NCBI RefSeq assembly: GCF_010119385.1
Contig: NZ_VFIE01000021.1
Location: 1 to 64,000, forward strand
Source: Nesterenkonia haasae
GTDB taxonomy: Bacteria; Actinomycetota; Actinomycetes; Actinomycetales; Micrococcaceae
Length of the DNA stretch: 64,000 nucleotides
Reading direction: 5' to 3'
Positions 45,566 through 55,748 of the stretch are shown piece after piece. How positions within the stretch are numbered: position 1 is the first letter of the stretch; each line of letters opens with the position of its first letter. A program made the translations under genes and the position numbers. The notes beneath the pieces were generated by a model that was not told the origin of the DNA, searched no databases, and saw only the letters and a program-made list of their open reading frames with translations.

Positions 45566-46353
45566 TCTGCTGCCTCCTTGGGGGGCGGTGTCTTCTTGCG
45601 GTCGAGGAACGCTTGCATGCGGTCGAACTTAGCCTGAGATTCGAACAGGATGGCTTGCGCGAGGTTGTCCACATGCGGGTGCGCCTCGCGCGGCATGGCA
45701 AAGACCCGTTTCGCCACGTGGACAGCTAGGGGATCCTGCTGGGCAATCCGATCAGCCAGTGCTTCTGCGGCTTCCAGAAGTTCCTCTGGCTCGTGGACCG
45801 ACGTCACCAGGCCAAAGTGCAGGGCCTCCTCAGCGTTGAGTATTCGTCCCGTGAAGAGGATTTCTTTGGCCAGAGACTCTCCGGTGAGTTCTTTCAGCCG
45901 CCACAGTGCGCCAGCGGCAGGGATGATGCCTAGCTGAGTTTCCGGCTGCCCGACTTTGACCCGTGTGGTGGCCACCCGGAAATCGGCAGCCCAGGCCAAT
46001 TCCGCTCCACCGCCGAGGGCGTACCCGTCCAAGGCAGCGATAACTGGCATGGGCAGTGCCGCCAGCCGGTCGAAGACAGCGGAGTTGATGCCGCGCAGCG
46101 CATCGGCGCGGCGGCGCTCCCGCAGCTGGCCGATATCCGCTCCGGAAGCGAAGATGCCCTTCCCTTTCGCCTCCGTCCCGGAAAGGATCAGGATCTTCGG
46201 CTGGGACTCAAGTTGGGCGCACAGAGAATGGAGTTCACTGACCATCTCGGAGTCGATAGCGTTGCGCACCTCTGGGCGGTCCAGCCGGGCGTGGACCCGG
46301 TCGTCGGCTTCTATGATGCGCAGCGTGGTGAATTCGGAAGGGTTCCATCCCAT
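45562..46353 (-). CDS. paaF: Enoyl-CoA hydratase of the phenylacetate pathway
   Basis: 263-residue crotonase. Motifs ASGADIGQLRERRR (oxyanion hole strand), ALDGYALGGGAELAWAADFR and GQPETQLGIIPAAGALWRL hold the oxyanion-hole Gly and catalytic region. In the paa route it hydrates 2,3-dehydroadipyl-CoA. It lies ten bases after the thiolase gene and overlaps paaH by four bases. Confidence 0.87.
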   Translation of the reverse strand: MGWNPSEFTTLRIIEADDRVHARLDRPEVRNAIDSEMVSELHSLCAQLESQPKILILSGTEAKGKGIFASGADIGQLRERRRADALRGINSAVFDRLAALPMPVIAALDGYALGGGAELAWAADFRVATTRVKVGQPETQLGIIPAAGALWRLKELTGESLAKEILFTGRILNAEEALHFGLVTSVHEPEELLEAAEALADRIAQQDPLAVHVAKRVFAMPREAHPHVDNLAQAILFESQAKFDRMQAFLDRKKTPPPKEAAE

Positions 46354-46363
46354 CTGCGTAAGG

Positions 46364-47563
46364 TCACACCCTTTCGATCAGCATGGCGGAGCCCTGGCCC
46401 ACACCGACGCACATTGTGGCCAGACCGCGCTGCAGGCCGTCATCCTCCAGCCGGCGCAGCAGCGTCAGTACAATGCGGCATCCGGATGAACCCAGGGGGT
46501 GGCCCAGAGCGATGGCACCGCCGTCAGAATTGACGATCTGCTCATCCAACCCGAGTCGTCGCATACATGCCAGGGATTGGCTGGCAAAGGCTTCATTGAG
46601 CTCCACTGCATCGAGGTCACCGATGCCCCAGCCGGTGCGCTCCAACACTTTGCGCGTGGCAGGCACCGGACCGATACCCATAATCTCCGGCGGCACTCCA
46701 GCATTCGCGGATCCGACGACGCGGGCACGCGGATTCAACCCGTACTTCTCCACAGCTCGCGCAGAAGCCACGATCACGGCGGAGGCGCCATCGTTGAGCG
46801 ATGAAGCGTTTCCTGCTGTGACGACGCTGCCGCCAGCAACGACCGGGCGCAGATTCGACAGGGCATCCAAGGTGGTCTCCGGGCGGGGGCCTTCATCGGT
46901 GGTCACCACAGTGGGTTGGCCCTTCCTGCTGGGGATCTCCACAGGTGTGATCTCCCTCGTGAGCCGTCCGGCTTGGGTAGCTGCCACGGCGCGCTGTTGG
47001 GACCTCAGCGCGAACTCATCTGCGTCCACCCTGGATATTCCGTCCACCCTGGCGACCTCTTCTGCGGTCTCTGGCATAGAGAAGGTGCGCTTGGGATGGT
47101 CCACGTGCCGTGGGTTGACGAACCGCCACCCGATGGCAGAATCCACCACGTCCCCCGGGCGGGAAAAGGGCTTCTCCGGCTTGGCCATCACCCACGGTGC
47201 TCGGGACATGGACTCCACACCGCCGGCCACCACCAGATCGGCAGCGCCGGCAGCGATCATCTGCTGTGCTTGGGCGATGGCGGACATTCCCGAGGCGCAC
47301 AGCCGGTTGACGGTGATGCCTGGCACGACGTCTTCGAAGCCAGCCAAGAGCCACGCCATGCGGGCCACGTTGCGGTTCTCCTCGCCAGCGCCGTTGGAGT
47401 TGCCGAAGATCACCTCATCAACGTCAGCAGAGGGCACCTTCGAATCTTCCACCACCTGGCGAATCACCAGTGCGGCAAGATCATCGGGGCGAACGGCAGA
47501 GAGGGAGCCTCCGTACCTGCCCACCGGTGTACGAGTTCCAGATACGAGAAAGGCATCAGTCAC
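46364..47563 (-). CDS. paaJ: 3-oxoadipyl-CoA thiolase type acetyl-CoA acyltransferase
   Basis: 399 residues. Nucleophile Cys in NRLCASGMSAIAQAQQMI (~90), His in ELNEAFASQSLACMRRLG, and the second Cys in ALGHPLGSSGCRIVLTLLRR. GGVESMSRAPWVM is also typical. It cleaves 3-oxoadipyl-CoA to succinyl-CoA and acetyl-CoA. It lies 13 bases after the E2 gene and leads into paaF and paaH. Confidence 0.9.
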   Translation of the reverse strand: MTDAFLVSGTRTPVGRYGGSLSAVRPDDLAALVIRQVVEDSKVPSADVDEVIFGNSNGAGEENRNVARMAWLLAGFEDVVPGITVNRLCASGMSAIAQAQQMIAAGAADLVVAGGVESMSRAPWVMAKPEKPFSRPGDVVDSAIGWRFVNPRHVDHPKRTFSMPETAEEVARVDGISRVDADEFALRSQQRAVAATQAGRLTREITPVEIPSRKGQPTVVTTDEGPRPETTLDALSNLRPVVAGGSVVTAGNASSLNDGASAVIVASARAVEKYGLNPRARVVGSANAGVPPEIMGIGPVPATRKVLERTGWGIGDLDAVELNEAFASQSLACMRRLGLDEQIVNSDGGAIALGHPLGSSGCRIVLTLLRRLEDDGLQRGLATMCVGVGQGSAMLIERV

Positions 47564-47576
47564 AGGTTTTTCTCCT

Positions 47577-48968
47577 TCAGAAGTCGGCCAAAGCCACGGC
47601 AGGGTTCTCCAGGCAGCTCGCTACATAACCGAGAAAGCCGCCCGCAGCACCGCCGTCGCAGACCCGATGGTCGAACGCGAGTGTCACGGTGGTGATCTTG
47701 CGCACTGTGATCTCTCCCTCAACCACCCACGGGCGGTCCAGGGTTCGCCCGATACCGAGAATCGCCGCCTCAGGGTGATTGATGATCGGGGTTGCGCCGT
47801 CAGATCCGAAGACACCGTAGTTGTTCACGGTGAATGTCCCTCCGGAGAGCTCCTTGCCTCCGATGTTGCCACCTCGTGCAGCCTCCGCGAGGCGACGGAT
47901 CTCGGCGTGCAGGCCCAGTGCGGAATGCTTCTCAGCGTGACGGATGACCGGAACGACCAAACCGGCATCTGTCTGTGCGGCGAAACCCAGATTGATGCCC
48001 TCGAAGTGCACGATCTCCTCTGAGCCGTCGGATTCGACGATGCGCGAGTTCAGCTCAGGGTACTTTCGCAGCCCAGCGACCACGAACCTGCTGAGGAACG
48101 CCAATATGGACGGGGCCACATGACCTGCGTCTTTCAGCTGCTGACGCATGTCTGCAAGTTGGGTGACGTCGACGTCCTGCCATACGGTGGCTTCAGGTAT
48201 CTCAGTCCGGGACTGAGACATCTTGGTGGCGATGGCCCGCCTCATCCCCGTCATGGGGACGCGCTCTCTGATATCGAGGCCGGTGAGTGAATCGCGGCCT
48301 GCGCTCGGAACTTCTGCATCAGAAGGCTCTGCATGTGGCGATACGGATGTGCCTCGCGGCGCTGTGGTTGACTGCTCGGCCGCAGCGAGGACATCACAAC
48401 GCATAATCAGGCCGTCCGGCCCTGAACCAGTCAGGCCACGAAGGTCCACTCCTTGCTGGCGCGCCATCTTCCGCACCAACGGAGACGACACCCGGGGAGC
48501 CTTAGTCTCCTCCGGCGCTGGAGTTGGCGGGACAGCTGAGCGTCCGCCGGCGTGTCGTCTGCGGCGTCTGCGGCCGTTCTTGCTTGCCGAGGTGCCGTAA
48601 CCAATCAGCACATTTCCGGAGCCTTCGTCAGCCACGGCGTCCTGCGGCTCGCTGGCTCCAGCGCGCTCCTCCTCACGGTAGGACAGTGCGCCGGCCTCCG
48701 CTTCTTGCGTCTGCGTGCCGTTGGCGGTGTCATCGCCGGTGCTCACTGTAATCAATGGCTTACCGACTTCGAGCGTGTCGCCAGCGACCCCATGAAGCGT
48801 GTGCACGGTGCCCGCGTAGGGGGAGGGGACCTCGATGGCGGACTTTGCTGTCTCAACCTCCGCGATCGCTTGGTCAACTTCGACAGTGTCGCCTTCGGAA
48901 ACCATCCAGCTGAGAAGTGTCGCTTCAGTGAGACCTTCGCCCAGGTCGGGCAGATTGAATGTGGTCAT
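47577..48968 (-). CDS. 2-oxoacid dehydrogenase E2 (dihydrolipoamide acyltransferase)
   Basis: 463 residues. N-terminal lipoyl domain with the lipoylated Lys in EVETAKSAIEVPSPYAG (~43), a linker rich in Glu/Ala and then Arg/Pro, an E1/E3-binding domain VSSPLVRKMARQQGVDLRGL, and a catalytic domain ending TLAFDHRVCDGGAAGGFLGY, with the HxxxDG active site. ATG 48968 is one base after the E1 beta stop. No E3 gene is seen in the window. The type is branched-chain/aryl-like rather than actinobacterial AceE/pyruvate. It sits between E1 beta and paaJ, inside the paa regulon. Confidence 0.88.
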   Translation of the reverse strand: MTTFNLPDLGEGLTEATLLSWMVSEGDTVEVDQAIAEVETAKSAIEVPSPYAGTVHTLHGVAGDTLEVGKPLITVSTGDDTANGTQTQEAEAGALSYREEERAGASEPQDAVADEGSGNVLIGYGTSASKNGRRRRRRHAGGRSAVPPTPAPEETKAPRVSSPLVRKMARQQGVDLRGLTGSGPDGLIMRCDVLAAAEQSTTAPRGTSVSPHAEPSDAEVPSAGRDSLTGLDIRERVPMTGMRRAIATKMSQSRTEIPEATVWQDVDVTQLADMRQQLKDAGHVAPSILAFLSRFVVAGLRKYPELNSRIVESDGSEEIVHFEGINLGFAAQTDAGLVVPVIRHAEKHSALGLHAEIRRLAEAARGGNIGGKELSGGTFTVNNYGVFGSDGATPIINHPEAAILGIGRTLDRPWVVEGEITVRKITTVTLAFDHRVCDGGAAGGFLGYVASCLENPAVALADF

Positions 48969-48969
48969 C

Positions 48970-50004
48970 TCAGTCCTCCCACTGCATCTCGTCGAGGGCG
49001 TCGAGGATGCGGTCCACATCCGGCAGATGATGCTCTTCCAGCTTCGGGGCGGGATAGGGGATATCGAAACCCGTGACGCGCAGCACCGGAGATGCCAAAG
49101 AGTGGAAGCACCGCTCTTGAATACGTGCGGCGATCTCACTGGCCACTGACACGAATCCCTGGGCCTCAGCCACCACGACGGCACGTCCGGTCTTTTCCAC
49201 ACTGCGGATCAGTCCAGCTTCATCGAATGGGACGAGGCTGCGCATGTCCAGCACTTCGGCGCTGATCCCGTCCTCGGCGGCTGCTTCAGCGGCTTTCAGG
49301 GCCGTTGCAACAGAGGGCCCATAGGAAACGATCGAGACGTCAGATCCTTCACGAACGACGACGGCTTGGCCTTGGGCCCCGATTCGGCGGGAGTTCTCCG
49401 ACTCGGATTCGTATGCCTGCCGCAGGGTGGAGAGATCCTCCGGGGCCTTGGACCAATAGAGCTTCTTCGGTTCGAAGAACACCACCGGATCTTCGGTGTC
49501 GATGGCTTCGCGGAGCATCAGGTAGGCATCAGCAGCAGTGGATGGTGTGAAGACCTTCAGCCCAGCGGTGTGCGCATAGTAGGCCTCTGAGGAATCGCAA
49601 TGGTGTTCTACACCGCCGACTCCGCCGCCATAAGGGATGCGGATGACGATGGGAAGTCGCACGCGGCCGCGGGTCCGGTTGGCCATCTTCGCGATATGGC
49701 TGAAGATCTGTTCCAGGGCAGGAAACGCAAAGGCGTCAAACTGCATTTCGATCACTGGGCGCATGCCGTTGATGGCCATTCCGACCGCAGTTCCCGCAAT
49801 ACCGGACTCCGCCAGGGGAGTGTCGAAGCACCGGTTGGACCCGAAGCGTTTGGTCAGTCCATCGGTGATTCGGAAGACTCCACCCAGGGTGCCGACGTCT
49901 TCGCCGAAGACCACTACAGACTCATCGGCCTCCATCGCGTCAGACATGGCCGTGTTGAGTGCGGAAGCGAAGGTGGTGGTGCTGGTGGCAGTTATGGTGC
50001 TCAT
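48970..50004 (-). CDS. 2-oxoacid dehydrogenase E1 beta
   Basis: 344 residues, transketolase-like: FGEDVGTLGGVFRITDGL, MAINGMRPVIEMQFDAFAFP, RIPYGGGVGGVEHHCDSSEA and EAQGFVSVASEIAARIQERC. These are typical for the beta subunit of branched-chain-type E1. Start ATG 50004 shares one base with the E1 alpha stop (TGATG); a GTG at 50007 is also in frame. Confidence 0.9.
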   Translation of the reverse strand: MSTITATSTTTFASALNTAMSDAMEADESVVVFGEDVGTLGGVFRITDGLTKRFGSNRCFDTPLAESGIAGTAVGMAINGMRPVIEMQFDAFAFPALEQIFSHIAKMANRTRGRVRLPIVIRIPYGGGVGGVEHHCDSSEAYYAHTAGLKVFTPSTAADAYLMLREAIDTEDPVVFFEPKKLYWSKAPEDLSTLRQAYESESENSRRIGAQGQAVVVREGSDVSIVSYGPSVATALKAAEAAAEDGISAEVLDMRSLVPFDEAGLIRSVEKTGRAVVVAEAQGFVSVASEIAARIQERCFHSLASPVLRVTGFDIPYPAPKLEEHHLPDVDRILDALDEMQWED

Positions 50005-51215
50005 CACTGGGCCCCTTCATCGGTCGTGGCGCGCTGGAGCTCGTCGTCGAGCTGTGCCCGTTGGGCCAACAGTTGCGCGGTGGGTGCGGCGTATACGTGG
50101 TCAAAGATCTCCAACGGGTTCTCCGCTGGGTCCGCCGTCATCGCCTGGCGCAGCGAGCTGGCAACTTTCTCTGCCGCTTCAGTGATTCGGCCCGCGGCGT
50201 CGTCGTCGAGGAGTCCTTCACCGGTGAGGAAAGTCTGCATCCGCAGCAGTGGGTCTTTCTGCTTCCACTGCTCGACTTCTTCACGGTCCCGGTAGCGAGT
50301 CTCATCATCGGCGTTGGTGTGGGCCTGCATCCGGTAGGTGACGGCTTCCACGAGCAAAGGCATCGAGTTTTCGCGCGCCAAGTGAACAGCTCGGCGCAGT
50401 GTGGCGAGGACAGCGACCATGTCATTGCCGTCCACCTGTTCTCCGGCGAGCCCGTAGCCGATGGCCTTATGCGCAAGTGAGGGCGCTGCTGACTGACTGG
50501 AGAGCGGAACGGAGATCGCGTACCCGTTGTTCTGAACGAAGAACACCACCGGGACCTCGAATACAGCGGCGAAGTTCAGTGCCTCGTGGAAGTCGCCTTC
50601 GCTGGTGGCACCGTCTCCGCACATGGCGAGCACCACAGTTTCTTCGCCGCGCAGCTTGGCGGCGTGGGCGACCCCCACAGCGTGCAGCAGCTGTGTGGTC
50701 AGCGGGGTGGACATCGCACCCACCCGGTGTTCTCTAGGGTCGTAGCCGCAGTGCCAGTCGCCGCGGAAGGACACCATGACCTCCAGCGGATCAACTCCGC
50801 GTGAGATGACCGAGACCGTGTCCCGGTAGGTGGGAAACATCCAGTCACCGGGTTCCAGGCACAGCGCCGCGCCCACTTGGCAGGCCTCCTGGCCGTGCGA
50901 GGAAGGGTAGACCGCCAACCTGCCCTGGCGGACTAGGGCATAGTTCTGGTCATTGATGCGCCGGCCCGCCACTAGAGCTGCGTAGGCCTTGAGCAGCACC
51001 TCGTCCTCCGGGATCGGGTACTCGTGTCCGGGTCCTGTGCCCTGCTGCTCGACTGGGACCAGGGTGCCCGCAGCGTCGAGCATGCGGATTTGCTGCTGCG
51101 CGGGCAGCATGTACTGCTCTGGAGTAATGCCAAAGCTGCGGCTCGCCGCGAAGATCCGGGAGGCCTGTTCTGCTTTTTCGTGGCCAGGCTCCGGTGCCGT
51201 TTTGGGATCGTCCAT
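50004..51215 (-). CDS. 2-oxoacid dehydrogenase E1 alpha
   Basis: 403 residues. TPP-binding motif CGDGATSEGDFHEALNFAAV ending in VQNNGYAI. YRMQAHTNADDETRYR and SSHGQEACQVGAAL fit E1 alpha. The very long open frame upstream of 51215 is the antisense of paaZ. ATG 51215 with GAGAGGG five bases upstream is the sensible start. First gene of the operon E1 alpha, E1 beta, E2, paaJ, paaF, paaH; the TetR-type operator lies 73 bases upstream. Confidence 0.9.
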   Translation of the reverse strand: MDDPKTAPEPGHEKAEQASRIFAASRSFGITPEQYMLPAQQQIRMLDAAGTLVPVEQQGTGPGHEYPIPEDEVLLKAYAALVAGRRINDQNYALVRQGRLAVYPSSHGQEACQVGAALCLEPGDWMFPTYRDTVSVISRGVDPLEVMVSFRGDWHCGYDPREHRVGAMSTPLTTQLLHAVGVAHAAKLRGEETVVLAMCGDGATSEGDFHEALNFAAVFEVPVVFFVQNNGYAISVPLSSQSAAPSLAHKAIGYGLAGEQVDGNDMVAVLATLRRAVHLARENSMPLLVEAVTYRMQAHTNADDETRYRDREEVEQWKQKDPLLRMQTFLTGEGLLDDDAAGRITEAAEKVASSLRQAMTADPAENPLEIFDHVYAAPTAQLLAQRAQLDDELQRATTDEGAQ

Positions 51216-51288
51216 GATCACCCTCTCTGGATGGATGCGGAAGTGGCGCACGCCATGTGTGATACCTGTCACGCTAGTGTATCGTAAA

Positions 51289-51308
51289 TACTGACCGATT
51301 GGTCGGTA
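51289..51308. promoter_or_regulatory. paa-type TetR operator between the E1 alpha and paaZ promoters
   Basis: TACTGACC-GATT-GGTCGGTA, a 20-bp inverted repeat with seven of eight arm matches. It lies in the 147-base divergent spacer, so one site may control both the 2-oxoacid dehydrogenase/paaJFH operon and paaZ. Confidence 0.75.
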
Positions 51309-51362
51309 ACAGTTTTCTGGCCAATCCAAGACCGCAGTCCAACCGTGGAATTGAGGACGCTG

Positions 51363-53483
51363 ATGACCGTCGAGTTCACCGAAGCAACACCCGGGCACGC
51401 CCCTGAGCAAATTTTGCCGAGTTTTATCGGAGGCCAATGGTGGGCCCCGTCCGACCCTGAGAAGGTGGCTGACATTCACGACGCCGCCACGGGTGCGTTG
51501 GTCTGCCGGGTCTCCACTGATGGTCTGGAGACCTCCCGCGCTGTCGACTATGCCCGAAGTGCGGGCCAAGCGGCGCTGGGTGAGTTGACCTTCCATCAGC
51601 GGGCGCTGCGGTTGAAGCAGCTGGCACTGCACTTGGGTGAGCATAAGGAGCTGCTGTATGAGCTCTCCGATAAGACCGGTGCGACCCGTAAAGATCATCT
51701 GGTCGATGTCGACGGCGGGATCGGGACGCTGTTCGCGTACTCCTCCAAGGCACGGAAGGAGCTTCCGAACTCGAATGTCATCATCGACGGTGGCGTCGAG
51801 CAGCTCTCCCGCGATGGCAGCTTCATCGGCGAGCACATTTACACCCGGCTCACCGGCGCGGCGGTCCAAATCAATGCGTTCAACTTCCCCGTCTGGGGGA
51901 TGTTGGAGAAGTTCGCACCTAGTTTCATTGCCGGAGTTCCCACGATTGTGAAGCCGGCCAGCCAGACTGCCTACGTCACAGAAGCCTGTGTCCGGCTCAT
52001 GGTGGACTCTGGGCTGCTGCCCCAGGGGTCGCTCCAGCTGATCTCCGGTTCGGCCCGCGACCTTCTTGACCACCTGGACTATCGCGACCATGTGGCCTTT
52101 ACCGGCTCCGCGGCCACGGCTCATATGCTGCGCTCGCACCCGAACGTTCAGTATGAGGGAGTGCGTTTCACGGCGGAGACGGACTCCCTGAACTCTGCGA
52201 TTCTGGCACCCGATGCTGCTCCCGGCACCCCGGAGTTTGAGGCATTCATCAAGGCTGTCGTCCAGGAGATGACGGTCAAAGCAGGCCAGAAGTGCACCGC
52301 CATTCGGCGCACGATCGTCCCGAGCGAACATGTCGACGCTGTGGTGAACGCTCTGCGCGAGCGAGTTGAAGCCCGTGCTGTCCTGGGGGACCCTCGCGAT
52401 GCTGAGACCACAGTCGGAGCGTTGGCCTCCAAGGACCAGCAGTCAGAGGTCTCCCAGGCGGTTCGGCGCTTGGTCGAAGCCGGAGGTGAGGTCTGTTTCG
52501 GCGGGCCGGAGGCCTCCACAGGTGGGGCAGACGCAGAAAAGGGCGCGTTCTATCCAGTGACAACGTTGAAGTTCAGCGATGCCCGCACCCCTGAGGTCCA
52601 CCAGGTGGAAGCCTTCGGCCCGGTCACCTCTGTTCTGGGATACACCGATATCGCCGACGCGGTGGACCTCGCAGCACTCGGTGGAGGTTCCCTGGTCGCG
52701 ACGGTCTGTACCCATGATCCGCGGACCGCTGCAGAGTTCATTCGGGGTATCGGCTCTCACCATGGGCGAGTGCATCTGCTGGACCGTGATGACGCGAAGA
52801 CCTCCACCGGGCACGGTTCGCCGCTGCCGCACCTGGTCCACGGCGGACCCGGCCGCGCTGGTGGGGGTGAAGAACTCGGTGGGATGCGCGGAGTGAAGCA
52901 CCATATGCAGCGCACCGCCATCCAGGGCACACCCGAACTGCTCACCGGCGTGACTGGTGTGTGGCACCGAGGCGCTGCGGCTCACACGGCGACTGCGGAG
53001 ACCGTTGCTGATGGCAGCGCGCGGCACCCCTTCCGGAAGTCTCTCTCCGAGCTGCGCATCGGAGACCAGTTTGCCTCTGGGCTGCGCCAGGTGCGTCTGG
53101 AAGACATTGATGCGTTCGCTGCCTCGACAGGCGACACGTTCTATGCGCACACCAATGAAGAAGCTGCCTCCGCCAATCCGTTCTTTCCTCGGCGCGTCGC
53201 GCATGGGTATCTGTTGGTGTCCTGGGCCGCGGGACTCTTCGTTGACCCGGCTCCGGGCCCGGTGTTGGCCAACACCGGGCTCGAGAACCTGAGTTTCATG
53301 ACGCCGGTAACCTACGGGGACTCAATCCGCGTGACTCTGACGGCAAAACAGATCACCCCCAGGGAGACTGACGACTACGGAGAGGTCCGCTGGGATACTG
53401 TGCTGCACAATCAGCACGACGAGATCGTCGCTACCTACGATGTACTCACCCGGGTCGCGAAGGACGTTCCCGATTGGGCCTGA
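51363..53483 (+). CDS. paaZ: PaaZ: oxepin-CoA hydrolase / semialdehyde dehydrogenase fusion
   Basis: 706 residues. N-terminal aldehyde dehydrogenase (1 to ~520): [40 protein letters not shown], catalytic Cys in [15 protein letters not shown]-terminal MaoC-type hydratase: [20 protein letters not shown] then [20 protein letters not shown], with hydratase Asp and His. It opens the oxepin ring and oxidises the resulting aldehyde, so both halves are needed for ring cleavage. ATG 51363 follows AGGA. It is divergent from the E1 alpha operon. Confidence 0.95.
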   Translation: MTVEFTEATPGHAPEQILPSFIGGQWWAPSDPEKVADIHDAATGALVCRVSTDGLETSRAVDYARSAGQAALGELTFHQRALRLKQLALHLGEHKELLYELSDKTGATRKDHLVDVDGGIGTLFAYSSKARKELPNSNVIIDGGVEQLSRDGSFIGEHIYTRLTGAAVQINAFNFPVWGMLEKFAPSFIAGVPTIVKPASQTAYVTEACVRLMVDSGLLPQGSLQLISGSARDLLDHLDYRDHVAFTGSAATAHMLRSHPNVQYEGVRFTAETDSLNSAILAPDAAPGTPEFEAFIKAVVQEMTVKAGQKCTAIRRTIVPSEHVDAVVNALRERVEARAVLGDPRDAETTVGALASKDQQSEVSQAVRRLVEAGGEVCFGGPEASTGGADAEKGAFYPVTTLKFSDARTPEVHQVEAFGPVTSVLGYTDIADAVDLAALGGGSLVATVCTHDPRTAAEFIRGIGSHHGRVHLLDRDDAKTSTGHGSPLPHLVHGGPGRAGGGEELGGMRGVKHHMQRTAIQGTPELLTGVTGVWHRGAAAHTATAETVADGSARHPFRKSLSELRIGDQFASGLRQVRLEDIDAFAASTGDTFYAHTNEEAASANPFFPRRVAHGYLLVSWAAGLFVDPAPGPVLANTGLENLSFMTPVTYGDSIRVTLTAKQITPRETDDYGEVRWDTVLHNQHDEIVATYDVLTRVAKDVPDWA

Positions 53484-53501
53484 CGGGGCAACACCGCGCG
53501 G

Positions 53502-54689
53502 TTAGCTTGACGTCGCCACCGCCGCCTCTTGGTGGGCGGCGTGCATGACTGCCTGGGCAACTCCGGTGGCCACCCGGTCATCCAGCGGTGAGGGGACGAT
53601 GTAGTCGGCCCGCAGATCATCGCCGACCACATCAGCGATCGCCGTGGCTGCCGCGACTTTCATGGCCGATGTTATTCTGCGCGCACCGCAGTCGAGCGCC
53701 CCACGAAAGATGCCCGGAAAGGCCAGCACGTTGTTGATCTGATTTGGGAAGTCCGAGCGGCCGGTGGCCACCACTGCCGCGTGGCGCGACGCGATGTTTG
53801 GGGGGACTTCAGGATCTGGGTTGGACAGAGCGAAGATGATCGCATCATCGGCCATCCCGGCTACGGCCTCTTCAGGAACTGTGGAGGAGGACACTCCGAC
53901 GAACACATCCGCGCCATCGAGCGCTTCGGCGATCCCACCGGTGATATTCCCAGGGTTAGTCTTCTCCACGATTCGGGCCTTGGTGTCATTGAGATCATTG
54001 CGGCCGCGGTGGATGATGCCCCGGGAGTCGGTCAGGGTGATGTCTTGGACTCCCGCTTCGAGCAGGATCTCGGTGACGGCGATCCCGGCCGCGCCTGCGC
54101 CCGCTATGACAACCCGGGTGTTGGCGAAAGTGCGCCCAGTCAGCCGGGTGGCGTTGGTGAGTGCTGCCAGAACGACGACTGCTGTGCCGTGTTGATCATC
54201 ATGCATCACCGGGCAGTCGAGTGCCTCAATGAGTTTCTGCTCCAATTCGAAACACCGTGGCGCCACGACGTCTTCAAGGTTGACTGCGCCGAAACTGGGT
54301 CGCAGCCGCACCATGGTTTCGACGATCTCGTCGACATCAGTGGTATCGATGACCAAGGGGATGGAGTTCAGGCCACCGAACTCGCGGAACAGGGCTGACT
54401 TGCCCTCCATCACGGGCAACGACGCGGCAGGTCCGATGTTTCCCAATCCCAATACTGCAGTTCCATTGGAGAGCACCACCACCAGACGGGATGCCCACGT
54501 ATGGGTGGCGTGCAGCGCTGGATCTTGATGGATGGCTCGGGAGACTTGGGCTACACCGGGGGTGTAGGCGATGGACAATGCTCTCTTGGAATCAAGAGGC
54601 ATAGTGGTTTCAACGGTGAGTTTGCCGCCTTCATGAGCGGTGAAGACGTCGTCGTCAGTGATCGGTTGAGGCGTGCTTGTATCCGACAT
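53502..54689 (-). CDS. NAD(P)-dependent malic enzyme
   Basis: 395 residues. Motifs AYTPGVAQVSRAIHQDP, VLGLGNIGPAASLPVMEGK, EDVVAPRCFELEQKL, PVMHDDQHGTAVVVLAALTN and the Rossmann motif VVIAGAGAAGIAVTEILL belong to the small bacterial malic enzyme. It converts malate to pyruvate, useful when C4 products of phenylacetate accumulate. ATG 54689 follows AGGAGA. It lies 249 bases downstream of paaG, without a visible TetR operator, and ends 18 bases from paaZ. Confidence 0.93.
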   Translation of the reverse strand: MSDTSTPQPITDDDVFTAHEGGKLTVETTMPLDSKRALSIAYTPGVAQVSRAIHQDPALHATHTWASRLVVVLSNGTAVLGLGNIGPAASLPVMEGKSALFREFGGLNSIPLVIDTTDVDEIVETMVRLRPSFGAVNLEDVVAPRCFELEQKLIEALDCPVMHDDQHGTAVVVLAALTNATRLTGRTFANTRVVIAGAGAAGIAVTEILLEAGVQDITLTDSRGIIHRGRNDLNDTKARIVEKTNPGNITGGIAEALDGADVFVGVSSSTVPEEAVAGMADDAIIFALSNPDPEVPPNIASRHAAVVATGRSDFPNQINNVLAFPGIFRGALDCGARRITSAMKVAAATAIADVVGDDLRADYIVPSPLDDRVATGVAQAVMHAAHQEAAVATSS

Positions 54690-54937
54690 AAGGGTCTCTC
54701 CTGGAAAGTAACTGTTCAGGTCGACACGGCGCGTCGCGGATCTCGCGGGAGCGCACACACTTCATCGGGTGGGCTAGATGCTCCGGCCGTGCGCTGCCGT
54801 AGGTGCCGAGATCATCGGTTCCCCACGCCGTCGCAGTGGTCAGTACTTTCTTTAGACCGTGCTCACAGAATAGATGCTCGCTTCGTTCAGCCCAGCTCGC
54901 CGGTGAGAAATTTCACTAAGTGGACGTTACTGCCGGT

Positions 54938-55708
54938 CTACTTTCCTTGGAAAGTAGGCGTCCGCTTCTGCTGGAAAGCTGCGAAACCCTCAATGTAGTC
55001 CTCGGAATCGCAGAGCGCAGCCTGAGCGCGGTTCTCATTGTCGAGTGAGTCCCACAAGCCCAGTCGCTGATCCCGGATCTGGGCTACGAGTTTCTTGGAT
55101 TCACGGAAGGCGAGGGTTGCGCCCTGTGCTGCGGCTTGGGCCTTCTCCCTGGTGAACGAGGTCAACGAATCAGCGGGTACGGCACGGGAGAACAGTCCAG
55201 AGGTCACAGCCTCCTGACCGGAGATCAGCTCAGCTGTGTAAATTAGATCCAAGGTGCGGTGGGCACCTAGCCGCTCCACGAACAGCGCATGACCGCCGGA
55301 ATCGAGGGTGGCACCCAGCGATGCGAACGGAGATCCGATCTTTGCGTTCTCCGCTACATAGACGACATCGGTGGCTATGGCCAGGCCCAGCCCTACGCCC
55401 AAACAGGCTCCGTGGACAGCTGCGAATGTCGGTGCGGGAAATGCAGCCATCCGGCGCAGAAGCGGGGTGACCCGCTCGCCCAAGTAACCTATGACATCGT
55501 CGTCCTTGGGGTTCACGCCGGAGATGTCTCGCCCGGCGCAGAAACCCCGGCCCTCACCTCGCAGGAACAGTGCACGCACATCAGCCTGCTCCGCCTCCTG
55601 ATAGGCGGCATCCAACTCATCGAGGGCCTGCTCGTCCAATGAGTTGAGCTTCTGGGGAGCGTTCAGCACCACTTCCGCGAAGTGGCCTTGGATGCTCAGA
55701 TCAATCAT
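54938..55708 (-). CDS. paaG: Ring 1,2-epoxyphenylacetyl-CoA isomerase
   Basis: 256-residue crotonase. GRGFCAGRDISGVNPKDDDV and AVHGACLGVGLGLAIATDVV hold the oxyanion-hole Gly residues; KIGSPFASLGATLDSGGHAL holds the Asp that distinguishes isomerases from hydratases. It turns the epoxide made by PaaABCE into oxepin-CoA. It lies 40 bases after paaE, as the last gene of paaABCDEG. Confidence 0.88.
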   Translation of the reverse strand: MIDLSIQGHFAEVVLNAPQKLNSLDEQALDELDAAYQEAEQADVRALFLRGEGRGFCAGRDISGVNPKDDDVIGYLGERVTPLLRRMAAFPAPTFAAVHGACLGVGLGLAIATDVVYVAENAKIGSPFASLGATLDSGGHALFVERLGAHRTLDLIYTAELISGQEAVTSGLFSRAVPADSLTSFTREKAQAAAQGATLAFRESKKLVAQIRDQRLGLWDSLDNENRAQAALCDSEDYIEGFAAFQQKRTPTFQGK

Positions 55709-55748
55709 GTTCTGTTCCTGTCACTCACTAGAGGTGTGGCTGGTTGGA

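Noticed and set aside
51216-52331. Long N-terminal extension of the E1 alpha frame
   Set aside because: It is antisense to paaZ and crosses the promoter; ATG 51215 has a good ribosome site and the family N-terminus.
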